From Stutzerimonas stutzeri (GTDB taxonomy: Bacteria; Pseudomonadota; Gammaproteobacteria; Pseudomonadales; Pseudomonadaceae): DNA of 38,763 nucleotides. The stretch is taken from positions 1 through 38,763 of the forward strand of contig NZ_JAMOIE010000047.1 in the NCBI RefSeq assembly GCF_024448935.1. The letters are read 5' to 3'. This document shows, piece after piece, positions 24,923-34,830 of this stretch. Both the position numbers and the translations under genes were made by a program. The notes beneath the pieces are model-generated. The model worked only from the letters and a program-made list of their open reading frames with translations. It was not told the origin of the DNA and did not search any database. How positions within the stretch are numbered: the first letter of the stretch is position 1; the number at the start of each line of letters is the position of its first letter.

Positions 24923-25831
24923 ATGAGCTCAACAGCCGTTTTCACCAAGGCATCCCCGCTGGATGCGCTGCAGAATTGGCTACCCAAGCTGGTGCTGGCA
25001 CCCAGCATGCTGATCGTTCTGGTCGGCTTCTATGGCTACATCTTGTGGACCTTTCTGCTTTCGTTCACCAATTCAAGCTTCATGCCCAGCTACAAGTGGG
25101 TTGGGCTGCTGCAGTACGAGCGGCTCTGGAACAACGATCGCTGGTGGGTGGCAAGCAAGAACCTGCTGGTCTTTGGCGGGCTTTTCATCACGATCAGCCT
25201 CGCCATTGGTGTGTTGTTGGCGGTCCTGCTGGACCAGCGCATTCGCCGCGAGGGCTTCATTCGCACCGTCTATCTCTACCCAATGGCGCTGTCGATGATT
25301 GTTACCGGCACGGCCTGGAAGTGGCTGCTGAACCCCGGCTTGGGCATCGACAAGATGCTGCGCGACTGGGGGTGGGAAGGCTTTCGTTTCGACTGGCTGG
25401 TGGACCCGGACCGCGTGGTCTACTGCCTGGTGATAGCCGCCGTATGGCAGGCCTCGGGTTTCGTCATGGCGCTGTTCCTTGCCGGCTTGCGGGGGGTCGA
25501 TCAGTCCATCGTGCGTGCTGCGCAGATCGACGGTGCCAGCCTGCCGAGCATCTACCTGCGCATCATTCTGCCGAGCCTGAGGCCGGTGTTTTTCAGTGCA
25601 TTGATGATTCTCGCGCATATCGCCATCAAGGCCTTCGACCTGGTGGCGGCGATGACCGCAGGCGGCCCGGGCTATGCATCCGACCTGCCGGCGATGTTCA
25701 TGTACACGCACACCTTCACCCGCGGGCAGATGGGGCTCGGCGCTGCCAGCGCCATCCTGATGCTGGGCGCCGTGATGGCAATCGTCGTGCCTTACCTGTA
25801 TTCGGAACTGAGGAACAAGCGCCATGACTAG
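24923..25831 (+). CDS. gtsB: Glucose ABC transporter permease GtsB
   Basis: A 302-aa inner-membrane permease of the MalF/UgpA type, half of the glucose channel with GtsC. About six transmembrane segments (first near 22-45). The EAA loop that docks the ATPase is RAAQIDGASLPSIYLRIILP (about 200-219), with the conserved Ala and Gly. The ATG has GGAG six bases upstream. The last eight bases overlap gtsC. Confidence 0.93.
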   Translation: MSSTAVFTKASPLDALQNWLPKLVLAPSMLIVLVGFYGYILWTFLLSFTNSSFMPSYKWVGLLQYERLWNNDRWWVASKNLLVFGGLFITISLAIGVLLAVLLDQRIRREGFIRTVYLYPMALSMIVTGTAWKWLLNPGLGIDKMLRDWGWEGFRFDWLVDPDRVVYCLVIAAVWQASGFVMALFLAGLRGVDQSIVRAAQIDGASLPSIYLRIILPSLRPVFFSALMILAHIAIKAFDLVAAMTAGGPGYASDLPAMFMYTHTFTRGQMGLGAASAILMLGAVMAIVVPYLYSELRNKRHD

Positions 25832-26669
25832 CCATGTAGGGCGCAAGCGCCTGACGTTCAGCCGAGTGGCGATCTACGCGACGCTGCTCCTGGCTGTTGC
25901 GATGTATCTCATACCGCTGGTGGTCATGCTGCTGACCAGCTTGAAGACACCTGCCGACATCCGTACCGGCAACCTGCTTTCATGGCCGGAGGTCACGACC
26001 ATCATCGGTTGGGTCAAGGCGTGGGATGCGGTGGGCGGCTACTTCTGGAACTCGGTCAAGATCACCGTTCCAGCCGTCATCATTTCGACGCTGCTGGGTG
26101 CGCTGAACGGCTACGTGCTTGCCATGTGGCGCTTTCGCGGCTCGCAGCTGTTCTTCGGGCTGCTGCTGTTCGGCTGCTTCCTGCCGTTCCAGGTGATCTT
26201 GCTGCCTGCGTCGTTCACCCTGGGTCAGCTTGGATTGGCCAATACCACGCCGGGGTTGGTACTGGTGCACCTGGTCTATGGCCTGGCGTTCACCACGCTG
26301 TTCTTCCGCAACTTCTACGTGAGTGTGCCAGACGCGTTGATTCGTGCAGCACGTCTGGACGGTGCGGGGTTCTTTACCATCTTCGCGCGGATCCTGCTGC
26401 CGATGTCGATCCCCACGATCATGGTCTGCCTGATCTGGCAGTTCACCCAGATCTGGAACGACTTCCTCTTCGGCGTGGTGTTCGCCAGTGGCGATACGCA
26501 GCCGATCACCGTGGCGCTGAATAACCTGGTGAACACCAGTACAGGCGTCAAGGAATACAACGTCGATATGGCCGCGGCGATGATCGCCGGGCTGCCAACA
26601 CTGCTGGTGTACATCCTCGCCGGCAAGTATTTCCTGCGAGGCCTCACGGCCGGCGCGGTCAAGGGGTAG
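25824..26669 (+). CDS. gtsC: Glucose ABC transporter permease GtsC
   Basis: A 281-aa partner permease of the MalG/UgpE type. Six hydrophobic segments beginning at about 17-38 (IYATLLLAVAMYLIPLVVML). The EAA motif is RAARLDGAGFFTIFARILLP (about 173-192), and the MalG-like C-terminus (YFLRGLTAGAVKG) is intact. It overlaps gtsB by eight bases and is followed by the ATPase gene after ten. Confidence 0.93.
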   Translation: MTSHVGRKRLTFSRVAIYATLLLAVAMYLIPLVVMLLTSLKTPADIRTGNLLSWPEVTTIIGWVKAWDAVGGYFWNSVKITVPAVIISTLLGALNGYVLAMWRFRGSQLFFGLLLFGCFLPFQVILLPASFTLGQLGLANTTPGLVLVHLVYGLAFTTLFFRNFYVSVPDALIRAARLDGAGFFTIFARILLPMSIPTIMVCLIWQFTQIWNDFLFGVVFASGDTQPITVALNNLVNTSTGVKEYNVDMAAAMIAGLPTLLVYILAGKYFLRGLTAGAVKG

Positions 26670-26679
26670 GAGAACGATC

Positions 26680-27837
26680 ATGGCTGCACTCGAACTTTGC
26701 AACGTCCGCAAGAGCTATCCCGGAAGCAACCACGACACGCTGAAAGACATCGATTTGAAAGTTGACGACGGGGAATTCCTGATCCTGGTCGGGCCGTCCG
26801 GGTGTGGGAAATCCACGCTGATGAACTGCATCGCCGGGCTGGAAGAGATCACGGGTGGGGAGATCCGTCTGGACGGAGCCGACATCAGTGGTGCCAGCCC
26901 GAAGGACCGCGACATCGCCATGGTGTTTCAATCGTACGCGCTGTACCCGACCATGACCGTGCAGGAAAACATCGCCTTCGGTTTGAAGATGCGCAAGGTG
27001 CCAGCGGCGAAAATCGAGGAAGAAGTGTCGCGTGTCGCCAAGTTGCTGCAGATCGAACATCTGCTGGGTCGGAAACCTTCTCAGCTATCCGGCGGCCAGC
27101 AGCAGCGCGTCGCCATGGGCCGGGCACTGGCACGGCGGCCGAAGATCTACCTGTTCGACGAGCCGCTGTCGAACCTCGATGCCAAGCTGCGGGTAGAGAT
27201 GCGCACCGAGATCAAGCTGATGCATCAGCGGCTGAAAACCACCACGGTGTACGTCACCCACGACCAGATCGAGGCAATGACCCTGGGGGACAAGGTCGCG
27301 GTGATGAAGGATGGCATCGTCCAGCAGTTCGGTACGCCGAAGGATATCTACAACAATCCCGCCAACCTGTTCGTGGCGAGCTTTATCGGATCGCCGCCGA
27401 TGAACTTCATCCCGCTGCGGCTGACCTCTCAGGCCGATGGCTGGCGCGCGCTGCTGGAAAGCGGTCAGGATCGCTGTGAGCTGCCGTTGAAGCTGGCGGA
27501 TGGGCAATCACTGGAAGGGCGAGAGGTCATCCTGGGCATCCGCCCGGAGCAGATCAGTGCGGGGACCGTAGCCGATCTGCCTTCGCTACGTGCCGAAGTT
27601 CAGGTCATCGAGCCGACAGGGCCTGACACCATGATCTTCGTCAGCCTCAACCAGACCAAAGTGTGTTGCCGGCTGGCGCCGGACGCCGCGCCGAATCCCG
27701 GTGAGAGCCTGACGCTGCAATTCGAGCCGGACAAGGTGCTGCTGTTCGATGCGCAGACCGGAGAGCGGCTGGGGGTGGCGCCGGGTAATGGTTCGGCGGG
27801 GCGTAACGGCACGGTCACGCGATTGGTTGCCCGGTGA
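26680..27837 (+). CDS. gtsD: Glucose ABC transporter ATP-binding protein
   Basis: A 385-aa MalK/UgpC-type ATPase that drives GtsBC. Walker A GPSGCGKST (38-46), Q-loop MVFQSYALYP, signature LSGGQ (136-140), Walker B YLFDEP with E161, and H194 (YVTHDQIEAM). The C-terminal third is the TOBE/regulatory domain (IGSPPMNFIPL, GIRPEQI), which in MalK relatives can bind regulators. AGGAG precedes the ATG. P. aeruginosa calls this position gtsD or gltK. It closes the ABC set; the porin gene follows after 231 bp. Confidence 0.94.
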   Translation: MAALELCNVRKSYPGSNHDTLKDIDLKVDDGEFLILVGPSGCGKSTLMNCIAGLEEITGGEIRLDGADISGASPKDRDIAMVFQSYALYPTMTVQENIAFGLKMRKVPAAKIEEEVSRVAKLLQIEHLLGRKPSQLSGGQQQRVAMGRALARRPKIYLFDEPLSNLDAKLRVEMRTEIKLMHQRLKTTTVYVTHDQIEAMTLGDKVAVMKDGIVQQFGTPKDIYNNPANLFVASFIGSPPMNFIPLRLTSQADGWRALLESGQDRCELPLKLADGQSLEGREVILGIRPEQISAGTVADLPSLRAEVQVIEPTGPDTMIFVSLNQTKVCCRLAPDAAPNPGESLTLQFEPDKVLLFDAQTGERLGVAPGNGSAGRNGTVTRLVAR

Positions 27838-28039
27838 AGGGTTTGTCTTGATTCGGAGTGAAAAAAGCCCGGTGGCAGGACATCCGCGTACCGGCGTCGA
27901 TTTCGGTTGAATGTCATTGATGAGCTGGTTTCAGCGGTCAGGGGAACGCCGCTGTACCGCTACAAGTCGAACCGCAGCACGCATAGCGCTGCATGCGGGG
28001 CGTAAAGGTGAGCCTTCACCGGCTCGATCCAACGGCAGT

Positions 28040-28050
28040 AACAACAATAA
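28040..28050 (+). promoter_or_regulatory. Hfq/Crc catabolite-activity motif in the porin leader
   Basis: Overlapping AACAACAA (28040-28047) and AACAATAA (28043-28050), both AAnAAnAA, just ahead of the GGAG Shine-Dalgarno of the porin gene. This is the same arrangement as at gtsA, so uptake across both membranes may share one post-transcriptional brake. The rest of 27838-28068 has small inverted repeats but no clear promoter or terminator. Confidence 0.62.
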
Positions 28051-29292
<1,242 letters not shown>

Positions 29293-29377
29293 TCGAGCCG
29301 ATGGTCTATTCCGCCAGAACCTCCAGACGGCGAGGGCCTCTACTTATCCGAGGCACTCAGCTGAAGCGGAGGTGGGT

Positions 29378-29569
29378 TTGGGCGACAAGGCAAAGAATCC
29401 GTGCATCAGCATCTGCAAACTCAAGGACGACATCTGTATCGGCTGCGGACGCAGCCGCGACGAGATGAAGGCTTGGAAGGGCATGAAGACCAGGGAGCGC
29501 AAGGCGGTCAACGAATTGGCCGGCTTGCGGCTCAAGGCGTTGGGCAAGGCCAGGAAGAAAAAGAAGTGA
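29378..29569 (+). CDS. Small DUF1289 Fe-S/zinc-type cysteine protein
   Basis: A protein of about 63 aa with the DUF1289 core NPCISICKLKDDICIGCGRS (four cysteines, C-x3-C-x5-C-x2-C) followed by a basic lysine-rich tail (KALGKARKKKK). The function is unknown; metal binding is likely. There is no ATG close to the domain. I use the TTG at 29378 because GGAGG (29368-29372) is five bases upstream; a GTG at 29372 overlaps that Shine-Dalgarno. The stop codon touches the hexR stop codon on the other strand with no spacer. Confidence 0.75.
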   Translation: MGDKAKNPCISICKLKDDICIGCGRSRDEMKAWKGMKTRERKAVNELAGLRLKALGKARKKKK

Positions 29570-30424
29570 TCAGCTCTCTTCTGTCGGATAGCGAGTCGCC
29601 ATCAGGCTTTCCTTGATCTTTCGCAGATGCGGCTGGAAGTCGACGCCACGGCGCAGCGTCACGCCAGCGGCCAGCGCATCGAGCACTGTCAGCTGGATGA
29701 TCCGTGAGGTCATCGGCATATAGATATCGGTGTCTTCGGGCAAGGGTATGTCTAGGCTCAGCGTGCAGACCTTCGCCAGTGGTGAGTCCGCGGCGGTCAG
29801 CCCCAACACCCAAGCCCCGTTGTCGCGCGCCACAGTCGCCACCTCCACCAACTCGCGGGTACGGCCCGTATAGGAAATGATCACGAACAGATCGCCGGTA
29901 TACGCTACCGATGCGAGCATCCGCTGCATGAGCACATCGCTATGAGCGGTGACTGGCAGATTGAAACGAAAGAACTTGTGTTGGGCATCCAGCGCGACGG
30001 ACGCAGAAGCGCCAAGCCCGAAGAAATGAATCTGGCGTGCCTGAATCATCAGGTCGACGGCATGGCCGATCGCCTGAGGGTCGATCGCCTGGCAGGCGCT
30101 GTCGAGCGACGCGATGGCGCTGCCGAAAATCTTTCTCGTATAGGCCTCTGGACCGTCATCGGCCTCTACGGCCCGGCTGACAAAGGCAGCGCCACTGGCG
30201 AGACTCTGTGCCAGCTGGATTTTCAGAACGGGATAACCGGCCGCACCGAATGAGCGACAGAAACGATTCACCGTCGGCTCGCTGACCTTTGCTGCCTGAG
30301 CCAATGCCGCGATGCTGTAGCGCGTCGCCTCCTGCGGGTCACGAAGGATCACCTCAGCGACTTTGCGCTCTGCCTTGTTTAGCTCGTCGAGCCGATTTTT
30401 TATCTGTTCCAAGAGATTTTTCAT
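29570..30424 (-). CDS. hexR: HexR, RpiR-family repressor of glucose catabolism
   Basis: A 284-aa repressor with an N-terminal HTH_6 domain (about 1-77; recognition region [20 protein letters not shown]) and a C-terminal SIS sugar-phosphate-binding domain (about 125-260; [20 protein letters not shown] and [12 protein letters not shown]). Known Pseudomonas HexR is released from DNA by KDPG, the Edd product. It is divergent from zwf across a shared operator (30503-30525). A TACTAT (minus strand, 30474-30469) could be its own -10 box. AAGGAAGAG lies upstream of the ATG. The end abuts the DUF1289 gene. Confidence 0.95.
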   Translation of the reverse strand: MKNLLEQIKNRLDELNKAERKVAEVILRDPQEATRYSIAALAQAAKVSEPTVNRFCRSFGAAGYPVLKIQLAQSLASGAAFVSRAVEADDGPEAYTRKIFGSAIASLDSACQAIDPQAIGHAVDLMIQARQIHFFGLGASASVALDAQHKFFRFNLPVTAHSDVLMQRMLASVAYTGDLFVIISYTGRTRELVEVATVARDNGAWVLGLTAADSPLAKVCTLSLDIPLPEDTDIYMPMTSRIIQLTVLDALAAGVTLRRGVDFQPHLRKIKESLMATRYPTEES

Positions 30425-30502
30425 GCGATCCGTGTCTCTTCCTTCAGGGGCTCGTGCCGAAACTACGGATAGTAGCGAAACTGGAGCACGAAAAAATCGA
30501 GT

Positions 30503-30525
30503 AATGTTGTTTTAATAACAACATT
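30503..30525. promoter_or_regulatory. HexR operator between hexR and zwf (23-bp perfect palindrome)
   Basis: AATGTTGTT (30503-30511) and AACAACATT (30517-30525) are exact inverted repeats around a five-base centre, containing TTGT-N7-ACAA (30507-30521). This is the best HexR site in the window: 61 bp before zwf and 79 bp before hexR, so it should repress zwf-pgl-eda and autoregulate hexR. Confidence 0.88.
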
Positions 30526-30585
30526 TTCTGCTTAAAATGCGGTGATAAACCTATCGCGCAGTCTAATTTGGTTAGTATAAAGATC

Positions 30586-32055
30586 ATGCCTGCTATTACT
30601 GTTGACGCGACTACCTTTGCCTTGTTCGGCGCCCTCGGTGATCTGGCGCTGCGCAAGTTGTTCCCGGCACTCTATCAGCTCGACCGAGCGGGGCTGCTCA
30701 ATAGCGATACGCGCATATTGGCGCTTTCGCGCGACAAGGGAGAGCCGGCAACCCATCTCGAGCGCATCGATCAAGCGCTGCGGCGCTACGTCCCGGCAGC
30801 GCAACTGGATGAGGCCGCCCTTGGCCGCTTTCAGGCGCGTCTGGGCTATCTGGTCATGGACTTCCGCAACGCGGAGGACTACGCAGCGCTGGCTGACCAA
30901 GTGTCTCCGGCGATGCCACTGATTGCCTACTTCGCCACGCCTGCTGCTGTGTACGGCTCTATTTGCGAACATCTCGCCGGTGCCGGACTGGCCGAACAAA
31001 CCCGTGTGGTGCTGGAAAAACCGATTGGACACAATCTTGAGTCGTCGCGATTGGTCAACGACTCGGTTGCGCGGTTCTTCCCCGAGACGCGCATTTACCG
31101 GATTGATCATTACCTTGGCAAGGAGACCGTGCAGAATCTGATTGCACTGCGCTTCGCCAACAGTCTGTTCGAGACCCAGTGGAACCAGCACCACATTTCC
31201 CACGTCGAGATAACGGTCGCCGAGACGGTCGGGATCGAAGGGCGTTGGGGGTATTTCGATCAGGCGGGTCAGCTGCGCGACATGATCCAGAACCATCTGC
31301 TGCAGCTGCTGTGTCTGATCGCGATGGATCCGCCAAGCGACCTGACTGCCGATAGCATTCGTGACGAAAAGGTCAAGGTACTCAAGGCGCTGGCGCCGAT
31401 CACGCCAGAGCGTTCATCGCGCCAGGTTGTGCGTGGCCAGTACGTGGCGGGGACGGTCGGCGGAAAGCAGGTTCCAGGTTATCTGGAAGAAGAAAATTCC
31501 AACGCTGAAAGCAGCACCGAAACCTTCGTTGCACTGCGGGCCGACATCTGCAATTGGCGCTGGTCCGGCGTGCCGTTTTACCTGCGGACGGGCAAGCGGA
31601 TGGCGGAAAAGGTCTCGCAGATCGTCATCCACTTCAAAGAGCCGCCTTTCTATATCTTTGCGCCCGAGCAGCGGTCATTGATCAGCAATCGGCTGATTAT
31701 CCGCTTGCAGCCGGACGAAGGGATCTCGTTGCAGGTCATGACCAAAGAGCAGGGCCTGGACAAGGGCATGCATCTGCGCAGCGGCCCACTGCAGCTGAAC
31801 TTCTCCGAGACCTACAAAAGCTCGCGCATTCCGGACGCCTACGAGCGGTTGTTGCTCGAGGTGATGCAGGGCAACCAGAATCTATTTGTCCGTAAGGACG
31901 AAATCGAATACGCCTGGCAATGGTGCGATCAGCTTATCGATGGGTGGTCGCGTATCGGTGACGCGCCCAAGCCCTATCCGGCGGGCTCCTGGGGCCCTGT
32001 CGCCTCCATTGCATTGATTACGCGCGACGGGAGGTGCTGGTATGGCGATCTCTGA
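30586..32055 (+). CDS. zwf: Glucose-6-phosphate 1-dehydrogenase
   Basis: Oxidises glucose-6-phosphate to 6-phosphogluconolactone with NADP+ (or NAD+). It is 489 aa, the length I recall for P. aeruginosa Zwf. Nucleotide motif [20 protein letters not shown] (11-30), [10 protein letters not shown], and the substrate/catalytic motif [12 protein letters not shown] (169-180) are intact. I start at the ATG 30586 ([10 protein letters not shown]), since the six extra codons from 30568 add nothing seen in the family; the Shine-Dalgarno is weak. The end overlaps pgl by 14 bases, and zwf-pgl-eda form one operon under HexR. Confidence 0.96.
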   Translation: MPAITVDATTFALFGALGDLALRKLFPALYQLDRAGLLNSDTRILALSRDKGEPATHLERIDQALRRYVPAAQLDEAALGRFQARLGYLVMDFRNAEDYAALADQVSPAMPLIAYFATPAAVYGSICEHLAGAGLAEQTRVVLEKPIGHNLESSRLVNDSVARFFPETRIYRIDHYLGKETVQNLIALRFANSLFETQWNQHHISHVEITVAETVGIEGRWGYFDQAGQLRDMIQNHLLQLLCLIAMDPPSDLTADSIRDEKVKVLKALAPITPERSSRQVVRGQYVAGTVGGKQVPGYLEEENSNAESSTETFVALRADICNWRWSGVPFYLRTGKRMAEKVSQIVIHFKEPPFYIFAPEQRSLISNRLIIRLQPDEGISLQVMTKEQGLDKGMHLRSGPLQLNFSETYKSSRIPDAYERLLLEVMQGNQNLFVRKDEIEYAWQWCDQLIDGWSRIGDAPKPYPAGSWGPVASIALITRDGRCWYGDL

Positions 32056-32755
32056 ACTTGAACTGCCGTCGGACGTGGTTGCGCACAGCCTGCCGGGGCC
32101 GGAACAGCTGGCGCAGGCGTTGGCTGATCGGGTTGCCGGTGCGCTGCAATACGCAGTTGCCAATCATGGTCGTGCGAGCCTGGTGGTGTCGGGCGGACGG
32201 AGCCCTATAGCGTTCCTCGAAGCGCTGTCAGTGCGCGAACTGCCGTGGGCGAAGGTGCAGGTCAGCCTGGCCGACGAGCGCTGGGTCGATCCGTCAGATC
32301 CGGAAAGCAATGAGGGCTTGCTTCGCCGACACCTCCTGCAAAACGCCGCGGCCGATGCGCAGCTTGTGGGCCTGTATCAAGCAGCTCAGACCCTGGAGCA
32401 AGCGGCAGAGCGGGCAAGCGAGAAGCTGGCTGGCTTCGCTCAGCCGATCGATGTGCTGGTGCTTGGAATGGGCAGTGATGGGCACACCGCATCGCTGTTT
32501 CCGAACAGCCCGCTGCTGGCGAAAGGGTTGGATGAAAACGGTACTGACTTCTGTCTGCCCATGCTGGCGCCTGTCAGTCCGAAGCAGCGCATCAGCATGA
32601 CCTATCCGCTGCTGGCATCCGCTCGCGTTCAATGCCTGGCGATTCAGGGCTCCGCCAAGCTGGAAACGCTGCGCCAGGCCATGCGGCTCGAACCTTCGCA
32701 GATGCCGATTCGGGCGTTTCTGCATTCTCCTCTAGAGATCTACTGGTGCCCGTGA
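32042..32755 (+). CDS. pgl: 6-phosphogluconolactonase
   Basis: Hydrolyses 6-phosphogluconolactone to 6-phosphogluconate. A 237-aa DevB/Pgl-type protein of the glucosamine-6-phosphate isomerase fold. Family segments are [39 protein letters not shown] and [19 protein letters not shown], with the DGHTAS histidine near the active site. GGGAGG precedes the ATG by seven bases, inside the zwf end. Eda follows 17 bp later. Confidence 0.94.
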   Translation: MAISELELPSDVVAHSLPGPEQLAQALADRVAGALQYAVANHGRASLVVSGGRSPIAFLEALSVRELPWAKVQVSLADERWVDPSDPESNEGLLRRHLLQNAAADAQLVGLYQAAQTLEQAAERASEKLAGFAQPIDVLVLGMGSDGHTASLFPNSPLLAKGLDENGTDFCLPMLAPVSPKQRISMTYPLLASARVQCLAIQGSAKLETLRQAMRLEPSQMPIRAFLHSPLEIYWCP

Positions 32756-32772
32756 GGCCCGAGGACTTTTCC

Positions 32773-33423
32773 ATGACCATGGACCAGAAAAACGCGCTGA
32801 TCGAGCAGATCTGTACCGAAGCCCGCATCCTGCCGGTAATCACCATCGGCAGCGAAGAGCAAATCCTGCCGCTGGCCGATGCACTCGCCGCCGGTGGGCT
32901 GACGGCCCTTGAGATCACCCTGCGGTCTGCGCATGGGCTTACCGCCATTCGTCGCTTGCGCCAGGAGCGGCCCAACCTCTGCGTCGGTGCGGGTACGGTG
33001 CTGGACAAGCGCATGATGGACGAGGTCGAGGCGGCCGGGGCCCAGTTCATCGTCTCGCCGGGCTGCACCGACGAACTGCTGCAAGCCGGCGTCAATTGCT
33101 CCGTGCCACTGCTGGCCGGTATCAGCAATGCATCCGACATCATGCGCGGCTACGCGCTCGGCTATCGACGCTTCAAGCTGTTCCCGGCCGAAGTGTGCGG
33201 TGGGGTCGCCGCCATCAAGGCGCTGGGTGGACCTTTTGCCGATGTGCGCTTCTGCCCAACCGGTGGCCTCAATGCAAACAACGCGGCGCAGTACTTGGCG
33301 CTTCCGAATGTCATGTGTGTCGGCGGGACCTGGATGATTGATGGTGCCGCGCTCAAGAGCGGCGATTGGGAGGCGATTCAGCGGGCCACGGCTGAAGCGC
33401 TGGCCTCGTTGAACAAAGGCTGA
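32773..33423 (+). CDS. eda: KDPG aldolase (2-dehydro-3-deoxy-phosphogluconate aldolase)
   Basis: Splits KDPG to pyruvate and glyceraldehyde-3-phosphate, the last Entner-Doudoroff step. It is a 216-aa class I aldolase with Schiff-base K135 (GYRRFKLFPAEVCGG) and catalytic E47 (LTALEITLRS); phosphate contacts lie in CPTGGLNANNA. GAGGA sits about eight bases before the ATG at 32773; the frame opens 47 codons earlier, within pgl, but that part is not aldolase. It closes zwf-pgl-eda. A GC-rich hairpin follows. Confidence 0.95.
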   Translation: MTMDQKNALIEQICTEARILPVITIGSEEQILPLADALAAGGLTALEITLRSAHGLTAIRRLRQERPNLCVGAGTVLDKRMMDEVEAAGAQFIVSPGCTDELLQAGVNCSVPLLAGISNASDIMRGYALGYRRFKLFPAEVCGGVAAIKALGGPFADVRFCPTGGLNANNAAQYLALPNVMCVGGTWMIDGAALKSGDWEAIQRATAEALASLNKG

Positions 33424-33432
33424 CCGCAAATC

Positions 33433-33453
33433 GAGGCGCGCCGGGCGCGCCTC
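33433..33453. terminator. GC-rich hairpin after eda
   Basis: GAGGCGCGC (33433-33441) and GCGCGCCTC (33445-33453) form a 9-bp stem with a three-base loop, ten bases past the eda stop. No T-tract follows, so it may act as a pause, an mRNA 3' end protector, or part of a Rho-linked end. A TATAGT at 33499-33504 could be the -10 for rluB beyond it. Confidence 0.5.
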
Positions 33454-33547
33454 CTGTCTGGCTGCTAACCTTCTCGTGCTTCAGCATTCCGTTGCGCGTA
33501 TAGTGCGCGGCCTTTCTATCGGAACTGCCACACCGGGAGGTGCCCAG

Positions 33548-34678
33548 ATGACCGAACACGAAGATACAACCCCACATATTGCCCACGGCGAAAAATTGCA
33601 GAAGGTACTGGCCCGTATTGGCCTTGCCTCGCGACGCGACGTGGAACACTGGATCGCCGCTGGCCGAGTCAAGGTCAACGGATCCATGGCGACGCTCGGA
33701 CAGCGTGTCGACTTGCATGACGCCATTGCGGTCGATGGCCGCTTGCTCAAGCGCGAAGAAGCGGCCGAAACGGTCCGTCGCGTGCTCATCTACAACAAGC
33801 CCGATGGTGAAATTTGCACCCGTGACGATCCGGAAGGTCGCCCGACGGTTTTCGATCGGCTGCCGCGTCCGAAAGAGGGGCGCTGGATCAACATCGGTCG
33901 TCTCGACATCAACACGACTGGCTTGCTGCTGTTCACCACCGATGGCGAGCTGGCCAACCGTCTCATGCATCCTTCTTACGAAATGGACCGTGAGTATGCG
34001 GTGCGGGTGCGTGGCGAGGTCGACGAGGAGATGATCGAGCGCCTGAAGACGGGCGTCATGCTCGAAGATGGCCCGGCTCGTTTCACGGACATCCAGCAAG
34101 CGCCGGGTGGTGAAGGGTTCAACCACTGGTACCACTGCGTAGTGATGGAAGGTCGTAACCGAGAAGTCCGACGGCTCTGGGAGTCTCAGGGGCTGGTGGT
34201 CAGCCGTCTGAAGCGTGTGCGTTTTGGTCCGGTGTTCATGACCTCCGACCTACCGATGGGGCGCTGGCGCGAAATGTCCCAGAGCGAAGTCGATATCCTC
34301 AGCGAAGAGGTTGGCCTCAAGCCAGTGGCGCTGCCAGGCATGAAAGCCAAGACCAAGGACAAGCTTGATCGCATGCAGCGCAAGGTGGCCAAGCCAATCG
34401 GACGTGGCGACCGTCGGCCTCGTGTGTTGCGCTCTTCCCACGAAGCTGATGTGGCTGGGGATGCAGGTCGCGGCCGGCGCGCTCGCGGTGATAAACCTGC
34501 ACGCAAGCCGCGCGACAATGATGAACGCAGCAAACCAAGTCGCGGTACACCCGTGGCGGAGCGGCCAAGTGCTGTCGGCCGGGATCGCAAGCCCTCACCG
34601 GTGAAGCGCGGTGGTCCGGCAGCTACTGACGGACAGCGTCCTGGTTTCGGGCGTGGTGATCGCTCCAAGCGGCCTTGA
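33548..34678 (+). CDS. rluB: 23S rRNA pseudouridine synthase RluB
   Basis: Makes pseudouridine 2605 in 23S rRNA (E. coli numbering). It is 376 aa: S4 RNA-binding domain (about 14-60, KLQKVLARIGLASRRDVEHW), then the RsuA/RluB catalytic domain with nucleophile D120 (INIGRLDINTTGLLLFTTDG) and EGRNREVRRLWESQGL. The tail from about 280 is strongly basic, Arg/Lys/Gly/Pro rich and surely disordered, probably an extra rRNA contact; RluB homologues often have such tails. GGGAGG precedes the ATG. It is transcribed alone and followed by a clear terminator. Confidence 0.94.
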   Translation: MTEHEDTTPHIAHGEKLQKVLARIGLASRRDVEHWIAAGRVKVNGSMATLGQRVDLHDAIAVDGRLLKREEAAETVRRVLIYNKPDGEICTRDDPEGRPTVFDRLPRPKEGRWINIGRLDINTTGLLLFTTDGELANRLMHPSYEMDREYAVRVRGEVDEEMIERLKTGVMLEDGPARFTDIQQAPGGEGFNHWYHCVVMEGRNREVRRLWESQGLVVSRLKRVRFGPVFMTSDLPMGRWREMSQSEVDILSEEVGLKPVALPGMKAKTKDKLDRMQRKVAKPIGRGDRRPRVLRSSHEADVAGDAGRGRRARGDKPARKPRDNDERSKPSRGTPVAERPSAVGRDRKPSPVKRGGPAATDGQRPGFGRGDRSKRP

Positions 34679-34702
34679 CGGCATAGCGTAAAGCGAAAAA
34701 AG

Positions 34703-34734
34703 AAGGGCGAAGCCATTAAGGTCTCGCCCTTTTT
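34703..34734. terminator. Bidirectional intrinsic terminator between rluB and yciK
   Basis: AAGGGCGA (34703-34710) and TCGCCCTT (34724-34731) form a perfect 8-bp stem. Rightward, the stem is followed by a five-T run starting inside it; leftward, the reverse strand reads CTTTTTTCGC after the same stem. It can therefore end both the rluB message and the leftward yciK operon message. Confidence 0.85.
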
Positions 34735-34830
34735 GTTTGGTTGAGGACGAACGCCTCGCCACCCAAGATGCCAATTTGACATGCAGGCCGCCATCGCGGC
34801 GCCAGTAAACAGGCGCCTCGGCGGGATATG

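Noticed and set aside
30514..30521. AATAACAA as a Crc/Hfq motif for zwf
   Set aside because: It is part of the HexR palindrome and is more than 60 bases from the start codon, so probably coincidental.
34798..34817. GGCGCC repeat pair downstream of yciK as a terminator
   Set aside because: No T-tract on either strand, and a better bidirectional terminator lies at 34703-34734.
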